DNA from: Paucibacter sp. DJ2R-2
GTDB lineage: Bacteria > Pseudomonadota > Gammaproteobacteria > Burkholderiales > Burkholderiaceae_C
Reading direction: 5' to 3'
DNA length: 64,000 nucleotides
Assembly (NCBI RefSeq): GCF_025717675.1
Contig: NZ_JAJIRT010000004.1
Span: forward strand, 62,001-126,000
Of the stretch, positions 50,384 through 59,202 are shown piece after piece. The notes under the pieces were generated by a model. The model was not told the origin of the DNA, did not search any database, and saw only the letters and a list, made by a program, of their open reading frames with translations. Position 1 is the stretch's first letter. The number at the start of each line of letters is the position of its first letter. The position numbers were made by a program, and so were the translations under genes.

Positions 50384-51277
50384 ATGAGAACCCAGCAAGA
50401 ATTTCGCACCGAAACGGCCGCACGCACACACAGCGGCGCCCTGGCCGTGACCCTGGCGCTGATCGGCCTGGCCGGCGGCACCGCCCTGGTGATCAGCACG
50501 GTCAGCCTGGGGCCCTGGGCCTTGCTGCCCGGCTTGGCCCTGGTGCTGGTCGGCATCCTGGCCTTGGCCGGCCTCTATATGCAGCAGCCCAATGAAGCGC
50601 GCATCCTGACCCTGTTCGGCCGTTACTGCGGCAGCGACCGCCGCGAAGGCCTGCGCTGGGCCAACCCGTTGATGCTCAAGCGCAAAATTTCGCTGCGCTC
50701 GCGCAATTTCAATGCGCCCACGCTCAAGGTCAATGACAAGCGCGGCAACCCGGTGGAGATCAGCGCGGCCGTGGTCTGGCGGGTGCGCGACACAGCGCGC
50801 GCGGTCTTCGAGGTCGACGATTTCGAAGTCTATGTGCGCATCCAAGCCGAAGCGGCCATCCGCCATCTGGCGGCGCAATTCGCCTACGACGAGGGCGACG
50901 ACATCCACTCCGGCGAGATCACCTTGCGCGCCGGCCAGGACGAGGTGGCTGCCGCCCTGGTCAAGCAATTGCAGGAACGCTTCGGTGATGCCGGCGTCGA
51001 AGTGCAGGACGCCAAGATCACCCACCTGGCCTACGCACCCGAGATCGCCCAGGTGATGCTGCGCCGCCAGCAGGCCGAGGCCATCATCAGCGCCCGCAAG
51101 AAGATCGTCATCGGCGCGGTCAGCATGGTGGAAGAGGCGCTCAAGGGTTTGAGCGAGCGTGCCATCGTCGAGCTCGACGACGAGCGCAAGGCCGCCATGG
51201 TCTCCAACCTGCTGGTCGTGCTGTGCTCGGACAAGGAGACGCAGCCCATCATCAACACCGGCACCTTGTACAACTGA
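50384..51277 (+). CDS. SPFH/Band 7 domain membrane protein
   Basis: A 297-residue protein with GGAGGA upstream. Two TM helices at about 20-68, then MQQPNEARILTLFGRYCGSD opening the SPFH domain (about 68-220): NPVEISAAVVWRVRDTARAVF, IRHLAAQFAYD. A coiled segment (RRQQAEAIISARKKIVIGAV) and a short C-terminal tail follow. Stomatin/flotillin-like proteins build ring assemblies in membranes. First gene of a three-gene operon with a membrane protein and a ribbon-helix-helix protein; this set recurs in proteobacteria in my recollection, function undefined. Confidence 0.88.
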   Translation: MRTQQEFRTETAARTHSGALAVTLALIGLAGGTALVISTVSLGPWALLPGLALVLVGILALAGLYMQQPNEARILTLFGRYCGSDRREGLRWANPLMLKRKISLRSRNFNAPTLKVNDKRGNPVEISAAVVWRVRDTARAVFEVDDFEVYVRIQAEAAIRHLAAQFAYDEGDDIHSGEITLRAGQDEVAAALVKQLQERFGDAGVEVQDAKITHLAYAPEIAQVMLRRQQAEAIISARKKIVIGAVSMVEEALKGLSERAIVELDDERKAAMVSNLLVVLCSDKETQPIINTGTLYN

Positions 51278-51302
51278 CAGGCCGCGCCGAGGGAGGAACG
51301 CC

Positions 51303-51812
51303 ATGAACCCGAGCCTGAACGAGCGGCACGCCTCGAAGCATGAGGAATGGATCTGGCGCGAAAGCCAGCCCATGTGGCTTTTGTTCGCCCTGCTGCTGCC
51401 CATCGCATTGGGCGGCCTGACCCTGAGCTGGAGTGGTACGGGCGACCGGCCCCTGCCGGTCGCCGCCGCCGCTTGGATCTGCGCCGCCCATCTGTTGGCC
51501 CTGTTGCTGCTGGGCCGCCTGGTGACCGAGGTGCGCAGCGACCGCCTGGTCTGGCATTTCGGCTGGCTGGGCTGGCCGCGCTGGCAGTTGCGTTTCGAGG
51601 AGATCGAGCGCGTCGAGCTGACGCGCAACCGCGCGCTCGAGGGCCTGGGCATTCGCTTCACCAGCAGTGGCCGGCTTTACAACGCCCACGGGCTCTCGGC
51701 GCTGCGCTTGAAGCTGCGCGATGGCCGCCAACTGCGCCTGGGAACCCAGCAAGGCCAGCGCCTGCTGCAAGCCCTGGAGCCACGGCTGCAACGGCCGCCG
51801 CAACGGCGCTGA
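51303..51812 (+). CDS. Hypothetical membrane protein of the SPFH operon
   Basis: A 169-residue protein with GGGAGGAA upstream of the ATG and 25 bp after the SPFH gene. Two hydrophobic helices at about 24-43 and 52-71, then a soluble part (about 78-160) that looks like a small beta barrel: VTEVRSDRLVWHFGWLGWPR, LRFEEIERVELTRNR, LKLRDGRQLRLGTQQG. The pattern, a strand-rich unit after two helices, resembles a PH-like or bPH membrane protein. Probably partners the SPFH protein. Confidence 0.75.
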   Translation: MNPSLNERHASKHEEWIWRESQPMWLLFALLLPIALGGLTLSWSGTGDRPLPVAAAAWICAAHLLALLLLGRLVTEVRSDRLVWHFGWLGWPRWQLRFEEIERVELTRNRALEGLGIRFTSSGRLYNAHGLSALRLKLRDGRQLRLGTQQGQRLLQALEPRLQRPPQRR

Positions 51813-51816
51813 GCCC

Positions 51817-52050
51817 ATGGCCAGCCCCGACAAAAAGAGCTTCGCCCTGCGCCTGGACCCGGCGCTCTGGGCGGAGATCGAGCGCCTGGCAGCGCAGGAG
51901 CTGCGCTCGGCCAATGCGCAGATCGAGTATTTGCTGCGCGAGGCCCTGGCGCGGCGCGGCATCAAGCCGGCGGTGAACCGCAGCCCGCGCGGCCGGCCGC
52001 CCAAAGAAGGCGGCAGCGGCGGCGAGGACACAGACGCCGGCGAGCCTTGA
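51817..52050 (+). CDS. Arc-like ribbon-helix-helix protein
   Basis: A 77-residue protein starting four bases after the previous stop. KSFALRLDPALWAEIERLAA forms the beta strand and first helix and LRSANAQIEYLLREALARRG the second helix of a ribbon-helix-helix fold (about 6-48); the rest is a basic and then acidic tail. Arc-type proteins bind DNA as dimers through the strand. As third gene of the operon it is the natural candidate for the repressor acting at the palindromes 50329-50373. Confidence 0.8.
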   Translation: MASPDKKSFALRLDPALWAEIERLAAQELRSANAQIEYLLREALARRGIKPAVNRSPRGRPPKEGGSGGEDTDAGEP

Positions 52051-52054
52051 TCGA

Positions 52055-54133
52055 TCAGCCGCCCGGTTTCTCGACCTGTGCCGCCTGCGCAGCATTGGAC
52101 GCGGCGCCCTTGGCAGCGAAGGTCTCGCGCAGTCGCTTGAGCTTCTCGCGCGGGTCTTCCTTGCCCGAGCCTTCGTTCAAGCGCATCTCGGTGATGAAGC
52201 GGCTGGGCACGCCCATCACCAGCTCACGGTTCTTCTTGCGCCGCCGCAAAGTGCTGACGGCCAAGGTGGTGCGCGCCCGCGTGATGCCCACATACATCAG
52301 GCGCCGCTCTTCTTCCAGGCGCTGGGCGGTCATGTCCTCGTCATCGGCCTTGAAGGGCAGCAGGCCTTCGTTGACGCTGGCCAGAAACACATGCGGCCAC
52401 TCCAGGCCCTTGGACGCATGCAGCGTCGTCAGAGTGACCTGGTCCTGTTCTTCATTGCGCTCGGACAGGGAGATGATGACGCTGATGGTCTGCGCCACCT
52501 GCAGCACCGACTCCTTCTGCGCCTCGATGGTTGTGCCGCCGTCATTGGTGACCTGGCCGCCGCAGCGCTTGGCCACCCAATCGACAAAGTCGAGCACATT
52601 GTTCCAGCGCGCCATACCGACCTTCTCGTTCTCCTCGCTCTCGATCAGGTGCTGCTCGTAGCCGATGTCCTTGAGCCACTCCAGCAGCAGCGCCTTGGCC
52701 GGCTCGGCGCCCTCGGTGTGGCGGGCCCGGTATTCCAGCTCGTTGACATAACGGCCAAATTCGTGGAGCGAGCCGATCGCCTTCTTGCTCAGCACCGCCG
52801 CCAGGCTCTCGGCGAACAAGGCCTCGTACATGCTGCATTTCCACTGCCCAGCAAACTGACTCAGCGCGCCCAGGGTCTGGTGGCCGATGCCGCGCTTAGG
52901 GGTGGTGATGGCGCGCAGGAATGCCGGGTCATCGTCCTGGTTGACCAGCAGGCGCAGCCAGGCACACAAGTCCTTGATCTCGCTCTTGTCGAAAAAGCTC
53001 TGGCCGCCCGAGACCTTGTAGGGGATGTTGGCGCGGCGCAGGGCCTGTTCGAAGATGCGCGCCTGGTGGTTGGCGCGGTAAAGGATGGCGAACTCCTTGA
53101 AGTCCTTGGCCTTGCCATCGCCGCGCAAGGCCTGGATGCGCGCCACGGCGCGCTCGGCCTCATGTTCCTCGCCGTCCGACTCGATCAGGCTGACCGGCTC
53201 GCCATCGCCGAAATCGCTCCACAGCTTCTTTTCGAACAGCTTGGGGTTGGTGGCGATGACATTGTTGGCCGCGCGCAAGATGGCGCCGGTGGAGCGGTAG
53301 TTCTGCTCCAGCGGAATCACCTTCAGGTGCGGATAGTCGACCGGCAGGCGTTTGAGGTTTTCAATGGTGGCGCCGCGCCAGCCGTAGATGCTCTGGTCGT
53401 CATCGCCCACGGCGGTGAACATGGCGCGCGGACCGACCAGCACCTTGAGCAGGTCGTACTGCACGGCATTGGTGTCCTGGTACTCGTCCACCAGCACATA
53501 GCGCAGCTGGTCCTGCCAACGGCCGCGCGCCTCGGCGTCCTCGCTGAGCAGACGCAGCGGCAGGCTGATCAGGTCATCGAAGTCCACCGCCTGGTAAGCA
53601 GCCAGGCGCTCCTGGTAGCGCTCCATGACGACGGCCGCGGCGCGTTCGTTGTCGTCGCGGGCCATGGCCATGGCCTGCTTGGGCGTCAGGCCCTGGTTCT
53701 TCCACATCGAGATGGTCCACTGCCAGGATTTCGCCTGGTTGGCGTCGACCGTGCCGCCGGCGTCGCGCAAAAGACCCAGCACATCGTCGCTGTCGAGAAT
53801 GGAGAACTGCTCCTTCAGACCGACACGCGTGCCCTCCTGGCGCAAGATGCGCACGCCCAGCGAGTGGAAGGTGGAAATCACAAGATCCTTGGCCGCGCGC
53901 GGGCCGATCAGGCTCTTGGCACGCTCACGCATCTCCTGCGATGCCTTGTTCGTGAAGGTGATGGCGCCGATGTGCTTGGCCGCATAGCCGGCTTGCAGCA
54001 GGCGCGCAATCTTTTGCGTGATGACGCTGGTCTTGCCCGAGCCGGCGCCCGCAATCACCAGGCAAGGACCATCCAAATGGTGGACGGCCTGGAGCTGGGC
54101 GGGGTTGAGCTTGGAGGCGGGCTTGGCGGACAT
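52055..54133 (-). CDS. rep: ATP-dependent DNA helicase, Rep/UvrD type
   Basis: A 692-residue superfamily-1 helicase. ATG at 54133; the frame extends further up without family likeness. Walker A AGAGSGKTSVITQKI (29-35 core), AITFTNKAS motif Ia, DEYQDTN motif II, GDDDQSIYGWRGA motif III, EQNYRST motif IV, TLHASKGLEWPHV motif V and EERRLMYVGITRA motif VI are all intact. It moves 3'-5' and clears protein or RNA obstacles in front of forks. It matches Rep more than UvrD in length and in the 2B region. Convergent with the RHH gene, four bases between stops. Confidence 0.93.
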   Translation of the reverse strand: MSAKPASKLNPAQLQAVHHLDGPCLVIAGAGSGKTSVITQKIARLLQAGYAAKHIGAITFTNKASQEMRERAKSLIGPRAAKDLVISTFHSLGVRILRQEGTRVGLKEQFSILDSDDVLGLLRDAGGTVDANQAKSWQWTISMWKNQGLTPKQAMAMARDDNERAAAVVMERYQERLAAYQAVDFDDLISLPLRLLSEDAEARGRWQDQLRYVLVDEYQDTNAVQYDLLKVLVGPRAMFTAVGDDDQSIYGWRGATIENLKRLPVDYPHLKVIPLEQNYRSTGAILRAANNVIATNPKLFEKKLWSDFGDGEPVSLIESDGEEHEAERAVARIQALRGDGKAKDFKEFAILYRANHQARIFEQALRRANIPYKVSGGQSFFDKSEIKDLCAWLRLLVNQDDDPAFLRAITTPKRGIGHQTLGALSQFAGQWKCSMYEALFAESLAAVLSKKAIGSLHEFGRYVNELEYRARHTEGAEPAKALLLEWLKDIGYEQHLIESEENEKVGMARWNNVLDFVDWVAKRCGGQVTNDGGTTIEAQKESVLQVAQTISVIISLSERNEEQDQVTLTTLHASKGLEWPHVFLASVNEGLLPFKADDEDMTAQRLEEERRLMYVGITRARTTLAVSTLRRRKKNRELVMGVPSRFITEMRLNEGSGKEDPREKLKRLRETFAAKGAASNAAQAAQVEKPGG

Positions 54134-54209
54134 GGCGAGCGGAGGGGAGAACGGGCGATGATAGCCATTCGTGGCCGCTGCCCGGCCCGCCGCCCATAAA
54201 CTGCCCCGC

Positions 54210-54983
54210 ATGCCGATGACCGCGCGCCTCCGCTCCACCGTCCTGCTGCTCTGCGGCCTGCTTTGCGGGGCGCTCGGCAGTGCAGTCCAAGCCCGGGACC
54301 TGCTGGCCGTGGGCACACAGTTCCCACGTGTCCTGGAGCTGGACTCCAAAGGGCAGGCGCGCGGCATGGCCGTGGACCTGTTGAACAGGGCCGCGGCGCA
54401 GCAAGGTCACAGCCTGCGTTTCGAGATCCTGCCCTGGGCGCGGGCCCAGCTGATGGTGGAGCAAGGCCAGGCCGACGTCTTGATCGGCCCCTACCGCAGC
54501 CCGGAACGCCTGGGCCGTTTCCTGTTCTCGCAGCTGGCTTTCTATGAGGATGCCCTGGTCTTCTACGCCAGCCCGGCCAAGGCCGAGCTGTGGCGCGGTG
54601 ACTGGAACAGCTTGTCCGGGCGCTCGGTCGGCCTGGTCCTGGGCTGGGCCTATGGCGAAGCCGTCGAGCATGCCCGCAGCAAGCTGCAGATCAGCAACCC
54701 CGGCGACGTCGCCACTGGTCTGCGCATGCTGCAACGCGGTCGCATCGAACTGCTGGCCAGCAACGAGCGCAACACCACGCCAGTGCTGGAGGCCCTGGGC
54801 CTGACGCAGCAGTTTGTGCCCTTGCAGCCGCCGATCGCCGTGCAGGCCGGCCACTTCGCCTACCCTCGCAACGCCCAAGGCGAAGCGCTGCGACTGGACC
54901 TGGACCACAGCCTGGAGACACTGCGCAGCTCGGGCGTGCTGCGTGAGTTGGGGCGGCAATGGGGGGTAAGAGTTCCAGACTGA
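54210..54983 (+). CDS. Periplasmic solute-binding protein, family 3 type
   Basis: A 257-residue exported protein starting 76 bp from the rep start on the other strand. Signal peptide about 1-29 (cleavage after VQA). Family-3 signs: GMAVDLLNRAAAQQGHSLRFEILPWARAQLMV (in parts, DLLNRAAAQQG and LPWARAQLMV), DVLIGPYRSPERLGRFLFS. As with the copy at 8243 there is no permease next to it, so an orphan or sensory binding protein. The two are only distantly alike. Confidence 0.82.
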   Translation: MPMTARLRSTVLLLCGLLCGALGSAVQARDLLAVGTQFPRVLELDSKGQARGMAVDLLNRAAAQQGHSLRFEILPWARAQLMVEQGQADVLIGPYRSPERLGRFLFSQLAFYEDALVFYASPAKAELWRGDWNSLSGRSVGLVLGWAYGEAVEHARSKLQISNPGDVATGLRMLQRGRIELLASNERNTTPVLEALGLTQQFVPLQPPIAVQAGHFAYPRNAQGEALRLDLDHSLETLRSSGVLRELGRQWGVRVPD

Positions 54984-55104
54984 GCTCGAGCCACAAGGCA
55001 TGAGCCGGGTGGAAGGCTGGCTGAAGCTGCGAACGTACGCCAATCGAAAAGCTGCAGGCATAGGCGTCACGGAAACTGAGCCTATCCAGCTTTATGCTGC
55101 GTTC

Positions 55105-56673
55105 ATGAACACCCCAACGCCCTCCCCTCAGCGCCGTCGATTGCTGCTGAGTGCTCTGGCCGGCTCGACCGGCCCCCTCTTCATCCGCCACGCGCGGGCC
55201 GACTCGGTGGAGCGCTTCGCGCTCGGCATCGCCTCGGGCTGCCCGCGCCCGAGCACTTTGGTGCTGTGGACACGGTTGAGCGGGAGCGAGCTGCCGGCCC
55301 AGGTGAAGGTCGACTGGGAGTTGGCCGAGGACGAGGGCTTCACCAAGCCCGTGGCCAAGGGACAGGAGCTGGCTTTCGCGGCAGACGGCCACAGCGTCCA
55401 TGCCGAGCCAGCTGGCCTCAAGCCAGACCGCTGGTACTGGTACCGCTTCACGGCCCTGGGCGCCCGCAGCATGACTGGGCGCACCCGCACGGCGCCGGCC
55501 CCAGATGCCAAGGTCAGCGAGCTGCGCTTCGCGATTGCCTCCTGCCAGCGCTGGGACCATGGCCGTTATGCCGCCTGGGCCGATATGGCGCGCCAGGACC
55601 TGGATCTGGTGCTGTTCCTGGGCGACTACATCTACGAGTACGCCGCGGTCTCCAATGCCTCGGCCAGCGGCCCGGCGCCGCGCGTGCATCTGGGCGGTTT
55701 GTGCCGCAGCCTGGACGACTACCGACAGCGCTACGCCCAGTACAAGAGCGACCCGGCGCTGCAGGCCATGCATGCCCGCGCCCCCTGGATCGTCACCTGG
55801 GACGACCACGAGGTCGACAACGACTGGGCCGGCGACAGCTCACAAGGCCTGGAGGCCGATTTTCCGCAGCGCCGCGTGGCGGCCGCGCAGGCGTATTGGG
55901 AACACATGCCTTTTCCCAAAGCCTTGCGACCGCGCGGCCACGAAATCCGCATCCATGAGCGCTACGACTGGGGCCAATTGGCCCGCATCATCAGCGTCGA
56001 CGGCCGGCAATGGCGCGACCCCCAGGTCTGCCCCAAGCCCGGGCGCGGCGGCTCCAACACCTTGTCCATCAAGGACTGCCCCGACTTTCTCGACCCGCGC
56101 CGCAGCCTGTTGGGCGCCGCGCAGGAGCAATGGCTGGCGCAGAGCTGGGACGCTTCCCGTCCCTGGAATCTGCTCGCTCAGCAAACCTTGATGGCACGCA
56201 TGAACTGGCAGGAGAACCCCGAGCGCCCGGGCGTCTACTGGACCGATGGCTGGGACGGCTACCCGCTGGCCCGGCGGCGCCTGCTCAGCGAGATGGCGGC
56301 GCGCAAGCCACGCAATGCCGTGGTGCTGGGCGGTGATGTGCATGCCAACTATGTGGCCGATCTGCGCGCTGATTTCGATCTGCCCGTCGGCGCCGGCAAC
56401 CCGGTGCTGGCGACGGAGTTCTGCGGCACCTCGATCAGCAGCCAGGGTCTGGATCAGAGCCGCATCGACCGGGCGCTGCCACACAACCCACATCTGCGCT
56501 ATGGGCGAGGCGACCAGCACGGCTATATGCGCTTCCAGCTCAGCCAAGCCAAGCTGGAGGTTGAATTGCGCAGCGTCAAGGAACTCTGGGATGCGGGCAG
56601 CGCGCTTGAAGTGTCGGCGCGCTTCGCGGTCGAATCAGGCCGGGCAGGCGCTCACTCGTTGAGCGACACCTGA
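55105..56673 (+). CDS. phoD: PhoD-like alkaline phosphatase, Tat-exported
   Basis: A 522-residue protein with a twin-arginine signal (QRRRLLLSALAG at about 9-20). Fibronectin-like N-terminal part (PSTLVLWTRLSG) then the phosphatase core: FAIASCQRWDHG, DLVLFLGDYIYEYAA, PWIVTWDDHEVDNDWAG and VVLGGDVHANYVAD contain the metal ligands of PhoD (Asp, Cys-adjacent Asp, Asn/Asp, His). Expected to release phosphate from phosphoesters and phospholipids in the periplasm. No Pho box was identified. Its 3' end overlaps the convergent pseudokinase gene by 22 bp. Confidence 0.9.
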   Translation: MNTPTPSPQRRRLLLSALAGSTGPLFIRHARADSVERFALGIASGCPRPSTLVLWTRLSGSELPAQVKVDWELAEDEGFTKPVAKGQELAFAADGHSVHAEPAGLKPDRWYWYRFTALGARSMTGRTRTAPAPDAKVSELRFAIASCQRWDHGRYAAWADMARQDLDLVLFLGDYIYEYAAVSNASASGPAPRVHLGGLCRSLDDYRQRYAQYKSDPALQAMHARAPWIVTWDDHEVDNDWAGDSSQGLEADFPQRRVAAAQAYWEHMPFPKALRPRGHEIRIHERYDWGQLARIISVDGRQWRDPQVCPKPGRGGSNTLSIKDCPDFLDPRRSLLGAAQEQWLAQSWDASRPWNLLAQQTLMARMNWQENPERPGVYWTDGWDGYPLARRRLLSEMAARKPRNAVVLGGDVHANYVADLRADFDLPVGAGNPVLATEFCGTSISSQGLDQSRIDRALPHNPHLRYGRGDQHGYMRFQLSQAKLEVELRSVKELWDAGSALEVSARFAVESGRAGAHSLSDT

Positions 56674-57899
56674 CGCAGCTCGGCGCTGTCGGCCATCGGC
56701 GTAGCGAGCAAGGCACTGGCGCCTGTGGCCAGCTGTTGGCGCCCGCGAGCCTCCAGCGGCGCTATGGGCGTCTGCCGGGGTGCTGACAAGGCCGCTTGGG
56801 TTTTGGCCAAGGAGGTGGTGGCCGGGATGCTTTGTGCGGTCGCAGGCCCCTGCAGATACTGGCGCCCCAGCCAACCGCCGACCAAGAGGCTGACCGCAAT
56901 CACGCTGACCAGGGCCAATCGCTTGCTGCGCCGTGGCGCCTCATGCAGACCTTCAGCTCCTGCTTCCACAGTTTCTGTCACGACGTCAGCCGCGGCGGCG
57001 TTCATGCCTGGCATCGGTGTCAGACTCAGAGCGGAGTGATTTTCGCCCGCCAGCCAGGCCCGCAAATCGTCGGCCAGGGCCTCGGCGCTGACATAGCGGC
57101 GATCGGCACGGGGCGCCACCGCTTTGTGCAGCAAAGCGTCCAGACTGAACTGCTCCGCGCCACTGAGATTGGACCAGCTGGCTGAAGGCGAGGCCTCATC
57201 GACATCACCACCAAAAGCCGAAGGCAGACGGCCATCGACCAGCATATAGAGCAAAGCGCCGAGGCCGTAGACCTCGCTGCCCAGGCTGGGCGGCTCGCCG
57301 GCCAAAGCTTCGGGGCTGGCATAGCCAGGAACCGAACCCAGGCCCATGCCGCGCTCGAATGGATCTTCCGGGTCGGGCATGCGCATCAAGCCCATGCCCA
57401 TCAGGGTCAGTCGCTGGTCGGGCGTGACCCAGATCATGCCGGGGTCCACCTCAGCCAGCAGCCAGCTTTGCTGGTGGGCATAGCGCAGCACCTCGCAGAG
57501 CTGCACCACCAGGCTCAAGCGAGCTCGCAAAGGCATGTGTGAACAGGCCCGGATGATGGGCTGCCCTTCGGCCCAGCCAAGGATCATGTATGGCTGGCCC
57601 AGCGGCGTCACGCCGCTGTCGCTGGGCACGGAAATCTTGGCATGCGAGAGCTTGCCCAGGTCATGCGCCTGGTCGGCAAAACGCAGCATCACACCCGCGG
57701 CGCGTTCGCTGCGCGGCAGCACTAGCACAGCACTGGACTGTCCCGTGGCCAGCGCATGCTGGGCGCGGTACCACTGGCCGCCGGGTCCGCCGTCGACGCC
57801 ATGCACGGCAGCCGCGAGACGCCAGACGCCCAGGGCTGTGCCTTCGCGCAGCGTGGTCGGTGCGGCCGGGGGGGGGAGGGCAAGTTCAGGCATTCGCAT
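56652..57899 (-). CDS. Membrane-anchored protein kinase-like protein, predicted pseudokinase
   Basis: A 415-residue protein. A kinase fold is recognisable at about 25-290: QPYMILGWAEGQPI hinge, an SWLLAEVDPGMIWVTPDQRL catalytic-loop equivalent, GSVPGYASPEALAGEPPSLG (APE-like) and EVYGLGALLYMLVDGRLPS. Key residues are missing. The VAxK lysine is Leu (AVLVLP), HRD has become LAE, the loop Asn is Met and DFG is GMG. Phosphotransfer is therefore not expected. A single TM helix (KRLALVSVIAVSLLVGGWLG, about 335-352) and a Pro/Ala-rich periplasmic tail follow, the same plan as PknB-type receptor kinases. Likely scaffold or sensor. Starts at 57899 or 57893; no clear ribosome site. Confidence 0.78.
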   Translation of the reverse strand: MRMPELALPPPAAPTTLREGTALGVWRLAAAVHGVDGGPGGQWYRAQHALATGQSSAVLVLPRSERAAGVMLRFADQAHDLGKLSHAKISVPSDSGVTPLGQPYMILGWAEGQPIIRACSHMPLRARLSLVVQLCEVLRYAHQQSWLLAEVDPGMIWVTPDQRLTLMGMGLMRMPDPEDPFERGMGLGSVPGYASPEALAGEPPSLGSEVYGLGALLYMLVDGRLPSAFGGDVDEASPSASWSNLSGAEQFSLDALLHKAVAPRADRRYVSAEALADDLRAWLAGENHSALSLTPMPGMNAAAADVVTETVEAGAEGLHEAPRRSKRLALVSVIAVSLLVGGWLGRQYLQGPATAQSIPATTSLAKTQAALSAPRQTPIAPLEARGRQQLATGASALLATPMADSAELRQVSLNE

Positions 57900-58112
57900 A
57901 GGGTTTGTGCTGACATGCTAGGGGATTGCGACCGGCTTGGGGAAGAGGTGTGGCCCTCGAACCGGGGGTCCCTGAGCATTTGCTCACGCGATTTAGGGCT
58001 TATTCACTCCCTCGGCGAGGCATGACAAGCCCTGCGACTCTGACCTGGGTCGGAAGGCTGGTCGAATGCGCCCCGCCGGAGCGGCCTGGCCCTTGCGATA
58101 CTGAAGCTTCAT

Positions 58113-59093
58113 ATGAGTGCCATTCTCGCCGTCACGCTGCCCTTTTTCGCCCTGGTTCTTTGCGGTTATGCGTCGGCTCGCCAAGGCCTGCTGGCGGAGA
58201 GCGCAATTCCGGGGCTCAACAGCTTTGTACTGTTCTTCGCCCTGCCCTGCCTGCTGTTCCGTTTCGGCATGAACACGCCGGTGCTGCAACTGCTGAACCC
58301 GACGGTACTGGGCGTCTACCTGAGTGCCGCCCTGCTGGTCGTGGGTTTGTGCATTGCCCTGACCCTCTCGGCCCGGGTGCAGCTCAAGGATGCAGCCTTC
58401 GGCGCCCTCGTGGCCGCCTTTCCCAACACCGGCTTCATGGGCGTGCCCCTGCTGGTGGCCCTGCTCGGGCCGGCGGCGGCGGGGCCGGTGATCTGCACCA
58501 TCCTGGCCGATCTGTTCTTCACCAGCTCGCTCTGCATCGCCCTGGCGCGCGCCCATGACGCGGTGGTCGGCGCTGATGGGCGCAGCGCCGCCGGCGCGGC
58601 AGCACGGCAAGCGCTGCGCGGCGCGCTGTCCAACCCCCTGCCTTGGGCCATCGCCCTGGGCGCTCTGGCCAGTGCCAGCGGCCTGCGCCCGCCCGGCCCC
58701 GTGGACAGCGTGATCCGCATGCTGGCCGATGCCGCCACACCCGTGGCCTTGTTCACCATCGGCGCTGTGCTCTGGCGTGCAGGCCGGCATGCGCACAGCC
58801 GCACGCCGCCGGAACTCTACCTGCCGGTGGCCGCGATCAAGCTGCTGTTGCATCCGGCCCTGGTGCTGGGCCTGGGCCTGGGCGCGCGCCGTCTGGGCCT
58901 GCCGCTGGGTGGCTTCGAACTGACCGTGCTGACCTTGGCGGCCGCCTTGCCCAGCGCCAGCAATGTTTCGCTCCTGGCCGAGCGTTTTGGCGCCGACAAC
59001 GGCCGCATCGCCCGCATCATCCTGGCCAGCACCAGCCTGGCCTTCCTGAGCTTCAGCGGTCTGGCCTGGTGGCTACAAAGTCACCCGCTCTGA
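58113..59093 (+). CDS. AEC family transporter
   Basis: A 326-residue inner-membrane protein with about ten helices and a short central loop. LPFFALVLCGYASARQGLL and the AFPNTGFMGVPLL motif are typical of auxin-efflux-carrier family permeases, which in bacteria carry malate, malonate or other small acids. The TLAAALPSASNVSLLAERFG block near the end is the second conserved unit. Stand-alone gene; substrate unknown. Confidence 0.88.
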   Translation: MSAILAVTLPFFALVLCGYASARQGLLAESAIPGLNSFVLFFALPCLLFRFGMNTPVLQLLNPTVLGVYLSAALLVVGLCIALTLSARVQLKDAAFGALVAAFPNTGFMGVPLLVALLGPAAAGPVICTILADLFFTSSLCIALARAHDAVVGADGRSAAGAAARQALRGALSNPLPWAIALGALASASGLRPPGPVDSVIRMLADAATPVALFTIGAVLWRAGRHAHSRTPPELYLPVAAIKLLLHPALVLGLGLGARRLGLPLGGFELTVLTLAAALPSASNVSLLAERFGADNGRIARIILASTSLAFLSFSGLAWWLQSHPL

Positions 59094-59202
59094 GCAAGCT
59101 TGTGAAGCCCTGCGCCCTCCGAAACGGCTTCTTGAGCTGCGTCAAGGCAGACCGGCCGCAGGGGTGAGAATGTGACGAATTCATGACAAACCGAATCACG
59201 CC

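Noticed and set aside
52391-54199. A 602-codon plus-strand frame over rep
   Set aside because: Antisense of the helicase, all of whose motifs are on the minus strand.
57973-57986. Short perfect palindrome TGAGCA-TT-TGCTCA
   Set aside because: It could be an operator between the pseudokinase and AEC genes, but no second copy or promoter supports it.
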